From assembly GCA_002701555.1 (NCBI GenBank), contig NZVS01000081.1, forward strand, positions 1 to 6,392: a stretch of 6,392 nt of DNA, given 5' to 3'. A program made the position numbers and the translations under genes. Every line of letters begins with the position of its first letter. Within the stretch, counting starts at the first letter, position 1. The notes below the pieces were generated by a model. That model was not told the DNA's origin, searched no databases, and saw only the letters and a list, made by a program, of their open reading frames with translations. Of this stretch, positions 1 through 3,924 are shown piece after piece. Origin of the DNA: Alphaproteobacteria bacterium. GTDB lineage: Bacteria > Pseudomonadota > Alphaproteobacteria > Micavibrionales > Micavibrionaceae.

Positions 1-242
1 AATGATTCTGAAACATTTACGTGCTCAAATCGATCATGAATAATTTTAGTGAGACTGAATATCACATTTTCTTCGTTTAAACTTCCGTTATCCCTTGCCA
101 ATGCTTCGGCTTGTGAAAAAAGCTTATCGGCCTTCATCTCTGCATATTCTATGGTGAGCATACGAAACAGAGAAAAAACTAAAATGACCGTTGCTACTAA
201 AGAGGCCATATATATTATCTTTTTTTTCTTAGGGAGTGACAT
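1..242 (-). CDS. N-terminal part of a membrane-anchored protein of unknown function (cut by left window edge)
   Basis: The reading frame opens with ATG at 242 and stays open to the left edge, giving 80 residues without a stop. The N-terminus is MSLPKKKKIIYMAS: a lysine cluster at residues 5-8, then one hydrophobic segment at about 9-27. A polar, probably helical stretch follows (residues 32-52), then a segment ending FSLTKIIHDRFEHVNVSES. This suggests a single-pass inner-membrane protein, either with a non-cleaved signal anchor and a periplasmic body or with a poorly cleaved signal. The start is supported by an AGAGG Shine-Dalgarno nine bases upstream, inside the end of the acyltransferase gene. 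The ATG lies 14 bp inside that gene, so the two are probably co-transcribed and translationally coupled. I do not recognise the family from 80 residues. The FSLTKIIHDRF stretch faintly recalls transglutaminase-like proteins, but that is not enough for a call. Confidence 0.72.
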   Translation of the reverse strand, partial: MSLPKKKKIIYMASLVATVILVFSLFRMLTIEYAEMKADKLFSQAEALARDNGSLNEENVIFSLTKIIHDRFEHVNVSES

Positions 243-1041
243 CCTGCTTTACCTCTAGGTTTTCGAGAATTCTTTTTCTGGCTTCTATTGCAAGCGCGAT
301 CGGCGTAAGGTAGTCAGCAGCCTTTATTTCATCCAAAACCGTAATTTCTGACTTTATAGAAGAAACACAAAGCATATCCCATATTTGGCCTATTGCAGAC
401 CGCTTCTTATCTAAGATGAAAATTTTTCTCAAACTTTCGTCCTCTATAATTTTCATGCCGTTTATTTCAGATATTTCCAAGGACAGAGGCTGATAGCCAA
501 TTTCTCTTTCGAGGTGACGTTTTTTTGACAGGTTATTATAGCCAACACTAATAACACCTGTTTTAAAAGGGGCAATATTTTTTCCATCAAGAATTACACC
601 TTCTGGACAAAAAGTCACATTTCGTCCGTCGTTAAGCACTTTTGTCAATTGTTCGTGAATTTCAGGTAACTCGTCTTTGGAGCGGTTGTTGCTAGCAAAT
701 ATTGTTCCTATGCTAGTTGCAAATTTGCCCATTAATGGCCAATTTTTTATTTCCTTCATAGCAACAAAGGCGCTTTTTTTGCTAACGGATGCAAGAATCA
801 AAGGATCGAGAACCGAATAATGATTTGCCATATAGAGCATAGGCTTATCAGACACTAAAGCAGCTTCGTTAAACTTAACCTTTATACCTAAGATCTTGCG
901 TAAACCCCTCCAAAAAAAATGGGGGAGAGTTTCTTTATCTTTAAAAATTGGACCTGCAATATATAATTGTGCGGGAATAAGCGTTACGGCAAGAAGTGTT
1001 GCACCAACTAATTTACCGGCTGCTCTTATATGTGAAAACAT
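229..1041 (-). CDS. PlsC-like 1-acylglycerol-3-phosphate acyltransferase family protein
   Basis: This 270-residue protein has the glycerolipid acyltransferase motifs in the usual order. An N-terminal hydrophobic segment (about 12-32) probably anchors it to the inner membrane. Motif I is NHYSVLDP, with the catalytic HX4D pair at H74 and D79. Motif II is around GTIFASNNRS (112-121, R120). Motif III is FCPEGVILDG (144-153, E147 and G148). Family members move an acyl chain from acyl-ACP or acyl-CoA onto a lysolipid, classically lysophosphatidate to phosphatidate. The EG..xDG..xxPFK pattern after motif III resembles the OlsA-like branch (lyso-ornithine-lipid acyltransferases) as much as housekeeping PlsC, so the acceptor lipid is uncertain. 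Motif III has Val where EGT is usual. The ATG at 1041 is the only plausible in-frame start: a stop codon lies about 30 bases upstream with no alternative between. No Shine-Dalgarno is visible, and the ATG sits in an inverted repeat. The gene overlaps the downstream membrane-protein gene by 14 bp. Confidence 0.88.
   Translation of the reverse strand: MFSHIRAAGKLVGATLLAVTLIPAQLYIAGPIFKDKETLPHFFWRGLRKILGIKVKFNEAALVSDKPMLYMANHYSVLDPLILASVSKKSAFVAMKEIKNWPLMGKFATSIGTIFASNNRSKDELPEIHEQLTKVLNDGRNVTFCPEGVILDGKNIAPFKTGVISVGYNNLSKKRHLEREIGYQPLSLEISEINGMKIIEDESLRKIFILDKKRSAIGQIWDMLCVSSIKSEITVLDEIKAADYLTPIALAIEARKRILENLEVKQDVTP
252..256 (-). promoter_or_regulatory. Shine-Dalgarno of the left-edge membrane protein gene
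   Basis: AGAGG on the minus strand lies nine bases before the ATG at 242. It sits within the last codons of the upstream acyltransferase gene. It fixes the start of the left-edge gene and fits coupled translation of an overlapping pair. Confidence 0.5.
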
Positions 1042-1050
1042 ATAAAAGCA
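1021..1050. repeat. Inverted repeat spanning the acyltransferase start codon
   Basis: The arm TGCTCTTATATG (1021-1032) and the arm CATATAAAAGCA (1039-1050) are reverse complements at 11 of 12 positions, separated by six bases. In minus-strand RNA the single mismatch becomes a G-U wobble, so all 12 pairs can form around a UUUUCA loop. The acyltransferase ATG (1041-1039) is the last three bases of the 5' arm. It could be an RNA hairpin hiding the start codon or a DNA operator for a dimeric regulator. The repeat is read directly from the sequence; its function is inference. Confidence 0.6.
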
Positions 1051-1075
1051 TAGAAATTTGTTTTCATAAAATCAA
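1047..1075 (-). promoter_or_regulatory. Possible sigma-70-type promoter of the acyltransferase gene, giving a leaderless or nearly leaderless mRNA
   Basis: On the minus strand TTGATT (1075-1070) and TATGCT (1052-1047) are separated by 17 bases. Transcription would then start about seven bases past the -10, essentially at the A of the ATG at 1041. That fits the absence of a Shine-Dalgarno. The -10 matches the consensus at only four of six positions and the region is very AT-rich, so a chance match is possible. Confidence 0.28.
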
Positions 1076-1100
1076 TTTATTTTTGCTTTACTCCAAAGTC

Positions 1101-1106
1101 CATAAT
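1101..1106 (+). promoter_or_regulatory. Possible -10 element for queF
   Basis: CATAAT matches TATAAT at five of six positions. A start about seven bases downstream would give a leader of roughly 24 bases that includes the AAGGA ribosome site. No good -35 box lies at the right distance; the nearest is a T-rich TTATTT at 1077-1082. This is a weak call in AT-rich DNA. Confidence 0.25.
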
Positions 1107-1123
1107 TTTTATATAGACCATAT

Positions 1124-1128
1124 AAGGA
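1124..1128 (+). promoter_or_regulatory. Shine-Dalgarno of queF
   Basis: AAGGA lies eight bases before the ATG at 1137. It decides the queF start against a longer in-frame extension back to 996, which would overlap the divergent acyltransferase gene and is unlike QueF. Confidence 0.7.
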
Positions 1129-1136
1129 TACAAATA

Positions 1137-1601
1137 ATGACTACAGATATTTACAAAAATCTCTCTCAACTAGGTCAAAAAAGCGAATTACCTGAATCCC
1201 CGGAAGCGGCAGTACTTGAGCGCGTAAAAAATCCTCAAGAAAACACTGATTATATTATTCGCTTCACCTCACCCGAATTTACCTCGCTGTGCCCTATTAC
1301 ATCTGCGCCCGATTTTGCTCATCTGGTTATAGATTATTTACCTGATAATTGGCTTATTGAGAGCAAATCGTTGAAACTCTATTTGGGTTCTTTTAGAAAC
1401 CACGGTGCATTCCATGAAGATTGCACAGTTTCCATTGCCAAAAAACTTGTTGAGACTTTAAAACCTAAATGGTTACGAATTGGTGGTTATTGGTACCCGC
1501 GTGGCGGCATTCCTATTGATGTTTTTTATCAAACAGGCCCTGAACCCGAAGGTGTCTGGATACCTGAACAAGGTGTAGCGCCTTACCGGGGAAGAGGCTG
1601 A
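1137..1601 (+). CDS. queF: NADPH-dependent 7-cyano-7-deazaguanine (preQ0) reductase, QueF
   Basis: QueF reduces the nitrile of preQ0 to the aminomethyl group of preQ1 using two NADPH, in the cytoplasm. preQ1 is then inserted into tRNA by Tgt on the way to queuosine. The 154-residue length fits the short unimodal type. The nucleophile is C52 in FTSLCPITSAPDF, with the catalytic Asp at D59. This is the same seven-residue spacing as Cys55/Asp62 of the Bacillus enzyme. The QueF motif ESKSLKLY is at 75-82. The substrate-binding His-Glu pair is H93/E94 in FRNHGAFHED, and the C-terminal RIGGYWYPRGGIPIDVF block (114-130) is intact. No other queuosine gene is present here. The leader shows no preQ1 riboswitch. 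The stop codon lies 19 bp inside the convergent lipoprotein gene. The sequence resembles alphaproteobacterial QueF most closely. Confidence 0.97.
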   Translation: MTTDIYKNLSQLGQKSELPESPEAAVLERVKNPQENTDYIIRFTSPEFTSLCPITSAPDFAHLVIDYLPDNWLIESKSLKLYLGSFRNHGAFHEDCTVSIAKKLVETLKPKWLRIGGYWYPRGGIPIDVFYQTGPEPEGVWIPEQGVAPYRGRG

Positions 1602-2842
1602 GGCAAATCTATATTCGAAACCTGACCTGGTGTTAATTCATAAGGACGTTTTTTTACAGACGGCATAAAAGTTTCAATTGCATCTACATATTGTTCCAGA
1701 AATCTACTCGCATATGTATTGCCTGCAAAAAAATTCTCCTCTAACAAACTTTGCGCAGCATTATAAAAAACTTCATATGTATCATATGAATTTCGTTCAT
1801 TTTTTATAAGTTTGGAAAGGTTTTCCTGCACCCCACTGATAAAAGAATTTTCATTCCCGTAATAATCTATAAATTCGGCCGGCGACATTGAGCCTGCATC
1901 ATTTAAAATATCTTCATTTGATTTGATTGTCAGACTTTTTGAATTCCATCTTGTTTCATAATCTATCTGTTCTTCAACTGCTCTGAGAAGCAAGTCTTCA
2001 CGATTTGATAAAATGCTAACTCTTTTTTCCAAAGCATCCTCTATAGCTTGACGCTGCTCAAGAATAAGCTCCGAACTTACCTCTGTTTCCAATTTTTGTT
2101 CATTTGGCAAAATCAAACCAGCATTCGTATGATGCGAAACACTTGTGTAATGTACACTGGCAATTGCCCTGGCCGCTCGGTAAAGCCGTAATGTTTGGGC
2201 ATAACTCTCAGAGTCAAATCCCTGTAAGGCTTTAAACATGTCTTTATCAGCACCAAACTCGATATCTATTGCAGTGTTGAAATCCCACATCGTCCTTTTC
2301 CTGTAAGGCTGAAGGCAATGGGAAATTTCATGCACAAGTTTTGCAGTATACCATTTTTCAGAAGTGCCCAGCATTTGCTCAATTAAGGTTTCCGGGATAC
2401 TGGAAAGCTCGGAAATATGTCCGGAAAGAGATCTTGTACTTTTTCCGATAGAAACCAGGCATAGCTCAGCTTTTCCTGTCTCCCGATCCACAGATTTCTG
2501 GGCCACCATATCTTCTTCTTCAAGAGCAAGAGCAAAGTCATTTAACTCATCATCCGTAAGATTAGAAAAAGATACACCCCTATGCGTAAGGTGATTTTCT
2601 AAATCTTCAGCAGTTACATTTCCATTCGCACTCACATCATAGCGGTTGAGAACAAGTATTTGGGCGCCTGTATTATTTTCTTGAATATAGCGGAGCACAT
2701 TTCTGTCGAAATGTTCGAGGGTTTCTTCTGACCCTGTAATTTCTAAGCCAATAACAGGTTCTTCTGCAGAACACGCCGACATCAAGGCAAGCCCTGTAAC
2801 GCCTGAAAATATCATTTTAGCTTTAGAAACTTTTGAAACCAT
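1583..2842 (-). CDS. Putative outer-membrane lipoprotein with an HExxH metallopeptidase motif
   Basis: Numbering here starts from the ATG at 2842 (419 residues). The N-terminus is a lipoprotein signal: Lys at 4, 7 and 9, a hydrophobic core, and the lipobox-like LMSAC with lipidated Cys at 24. The next residue is Ser, not Asp, which favours the outer membrane. Residues 69-80 (DVSANGNVTAED) match an EF-hand calcium loop at positions 1, 3, 5, 6, 8 and 12. Residues 171-175 are HEISH inside KLVHEISHCL, an HExxH zinc site. Twenty residues later E195 and D199 in DIEFGADKDMF resemble the E..AD third-ligand segment of gluzincins such as M48. The C-terminal half is mostly helical, with a possible coiled coil at about 255-298. 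The start at 2842 is preferred over the ATG at 2848 because AAAAGG lies seven bases before it but only one base before the other. I do not recognise a named family. Peptidase activity is inferred from motifs only. Confidence 0.8.
   Translation of the reverse strand: MVSKVSKAKMIFSGVTGLALMSACSAEEPVIGLEITGSEETLEHFDRNVLRYIQENNTGAQILVLNRYDVSANGNVTAEDLENHLTHRGVSFSNLTDDELNDFALALEEEDMVAQKSVDRETGKAELCLVSIGKSTRSLSGHISELSSIPETLIEQMLGTSEKWYTAKLVHEISHCLQPYRKRTMWDFNTAIDIEFGADKDMFKALQGFDSESYAQTLRLYRAARAIASVHYTSVSHHTNAGLILPNEQKLETEVSSELILEQRQAIEDALEKRVSILSNREDLLLRAVEEQIDYETRWNSKSLTIKSNEDILNDAGSMSPAEFIDYYGNENSFISGVQENLSKLIKNERNSYDTYEVFYNAAQSLLEENFFAGNTYASRFLEQYVDAIETFMPSVKKRPYELTPGQVSNIDLPQPLPR
2318..2332 (-). 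other. HExxH zinc-binding motif within the lipoprotein gene
   Basis: The codons read HEISH. The surrounding helix KLVHEISHCLQP has hydrophobic residues before the first His, as in metzincin and gluzincin active-site helices. The likely third ligand is the Glu of DIEFGAD, twenty residues after the second His. Confidence 0.6.
2603..2638 (-). other. EF-hand-like calcium loop within the lipoprotein gene
   Basis: The twelve residues DVSANGNVTAED have Asp at 1, Ser at 3, Asn at 5, Gly at 6, Val at 8 and Asp at 12. Helix-prone sequence flanks both sides. Position 12 is Asp instead of the commoner Glu. Only one loop is clear, so calcium binding is tentative. Confidence 0.4.
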
Positions 2843-2849
2843 ACCCATG

Positions 2850-2855
2850 CCTTTT
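2850..2855 (-). promoter_or_regulatory. Shine-Dalgarno of the lipoprotein gene
   Basis: AAAAGG on the minus strand lies seven bases before the ATG at 2842 and one base before the ATG at 2848. Spacing selects the inner start. Confidence 0.55.
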
Positions 2856-2866
2856 ATTATGTATAT

Positions 2867-2895
2867 AAAATAACGGCAATGATTGATTTTTACAA
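2867..2895 (-). promoter_or_regulatory. Weak candidate promoter for the lipoprotein gene
   Basis: On the minus strand TTGTAA (2895-2890) and TATTTT (2872-2867) are 17 bases apart. Each half matches its consensus at about four of six positions. The DNA between the two divergent genes (2843-2953) is AT-rich and I see no other defined element in it besides the two ribosome sites. Confidence 0.22.
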
Positions 2896-2938
2896 GAAAA
2901 TATATTGAAAGGTAACAGTTTCCGCATAAGTCAGTTTT

Positions 2939-2945
2939 GAAAGGA
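2939..2945 (+). promoter_or_regulatory. Shine-Dalgarno of the glutathionyl-hydroquinone reductase gene
   Basis: GAAAGGA lies eight bases before the ATG at 2954 and supports that start. Confidence 0.65.
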
Positions 2946-2953
2946 AAAATATT

Positions 2954-3922
2954 ATGCGCCAGTTAGTTGATGGAAAATGGGTTTACGAAGATGAGTCATT
3001 TGCCGGAAAAGATGGTAAATTTGACAGGCCGGATACAGATTTCAGAAACTGGATAACGCCTGACGGATCTAAAGGCCCGAATGGGCAAAAAGGTTTTAAG
3101 GCTGAGAAAAACCGCTATCACCTCTATGTATCCTATGCCTGCCCATGGGCGCATCGCACACTTATATTCAGACACTTGAAAGAATTAGAAGACATCATAT
3201 CATTCGACGTTGTCCACCCGCATATGCTTGAGAAAAGCTGGACATTTGATACAGATTTCCCCAAGGCAACGGGTGATACTCTTTATAACTCTAACTATCT
3301 TTATGAAATTTACCAAAAGGCGGCTCCTGATATGACAGGAAAAGTCACTGTGCCTGTTTTATGGGACAAAAAGGAAGAAACTATTGTTAACAATGAGAGT
3401 GCAGACATTATAAGGATTTTCAATACGGCTTTTGACGATATTACAGGTAATACTGATAATTTTTATCCTGATGACCTAAAAAGTGAAATTGATGATATTA
3501 ATAAACGCGTCTACGACAAAGTTAATAACGGTGTCTATAAGACAGGTTTTGCAACGAAACAGGAAGTCTACACTAAAGAAGTAAAATCATTGTTTGAAAC
3601 ACTGGACTGGTTAGAACAATTGCTTGGCGACGGTCGTGAGTATTCACTGGGTGAGCAACTCACTGAGGCCGACATCAGACTCTTTACAACTCTAGTACGC
3701 TTCGACGCTGTTTATCATGGTCACTTCAAATGTAATATTAACCGCATTTCCGACTATAAATGGCTTCAAAGATATATAGAGCGTATTTATGATTTGGAAG
3801 CTGTTAAGCAAACAGTAAATCTCAATCATATAAAAGAACACTACTACTACAGTCACGGAAATATAAATCCGACACGTATCGTTCCGGAAGGTCCGCTACT
3901 AACTTGGTATGACAGTCAGTAA
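2954..3922 (+). CDS. yqjG: Glutathionyl-hydroquinone reductase (xi-class glutathione transferase, YqjG/ECM4 family)
   Basis: These enzymes use glutathione to reduce glutathionyl-hydroquinones, releasing hydroquinone and GSSG, in the cytoplasm. The 322-residue length fits the family. The thioredoxin-like domain has the family motif YVSYACPWAHR (58-68) with catalytic C63, the cis-proline segment VTVPVLWD (131-138) and the glutathione-binding NNES (146-149). W96 in MLEKSWTFD and Y195 in NNGVYKTGFA align by number with the active-site Trp and Tyr that I recall for the E. coli enzyme. The helical domain contains GEQLTEADIRLFTTLVRFDAVYHGHF (233-258), and the typical aromatic tail is HYYYSHG (296-302). 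The N-terminus (DGKWV, FRNWITPDG) is also standard. The start has a good ribosome site. It is transcribed divergently from the lipoprotein gene and ends two bases from the convergent RCC1-protein gene. No quinone catabolic genes are nearby, so the substrate is open. Confidence 0.95.
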   Translation: MRQLVDGKWVYEDESFAGKDGKFDRPDTDFRNWITPDGSKGPNGQKGFKAEKNRYHLYVSYACPWAHRTLIFRHLKELEDIISFDVVHPHMLEKSWTFDTDFPKATGDTLYNSNYLYEIYQKAAPDMTGKVTVPVLWDKKEETIVNNESADIIRIFNTAFDDITGNTDNFYPDDLKSEIDDINKRVYDKVNNGVYKTGFATKQEVYTKEVKSLFETLDWLEQLLGDGREYSLGEQLTEADIRLFTTLVRFDAVYHGHFKCNINRISDYKWLQRYIERIYDLEAVKQTVNLNHIKEHYYYSHGNINPTRIVPEGPLLTWYDSQ

Positions 3923-3924
3923 TC

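Noticed and set aside
220..227. A-run of eight (minus strand) as a programmed slippage site at the gene overlap
   Set aside because: It simply encodes the lysine cluster of the membrane protein. The frame before and after it is consistent and no fusion with the acyltransferase is suggested.
49..258. Plus-strand ORF of 69 codons
   Set aside because: It is antisense to the minus-strand membrane-protein gene, which has a ribosome site, a lysine-led membrane segment and an open frame to the edge. The plus-strand frame has no such support.
996..1136. In-frame N-terminal extension of queF back to an ATG at 996
   Set aside because: It overlaps the divergent acyltransferase gene and its promoter region, encodes 47 residues unlike any QueF, and the ATG at 1137 has a good ribosome site and gives the standard length.
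1042..1136. preQ1 riboswitch before queF
   Set aside because: No class I loop-and-A-tail pattern and no room for a longer class II or III fold; the leader is simple AT-rich sequence.
1570..1584. Small stem AAGGTG-TAG-CGCCTT near the end of queF as a terminator
   Set aside because: Six pairs with one wobble, a three-base loop and no following T run; it is coding sequence of both overlapping genes.
2364..2594. Plus-strand ORF inside the lipoprotein gene
   Set aside because: Shadow frame of a well-supported gene, with no ribosome site and no recognisable sequence.
2883..2930. Plus-strand promoter for the reductase gene
   Set aside because: TTGATT (2883-2888) and TATATT (2901-2906) are only 12 bases apart, and TTGAAA (2905-2910) and CATAAG (2925-2930) only 14. 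Neither spacing is acceptable.
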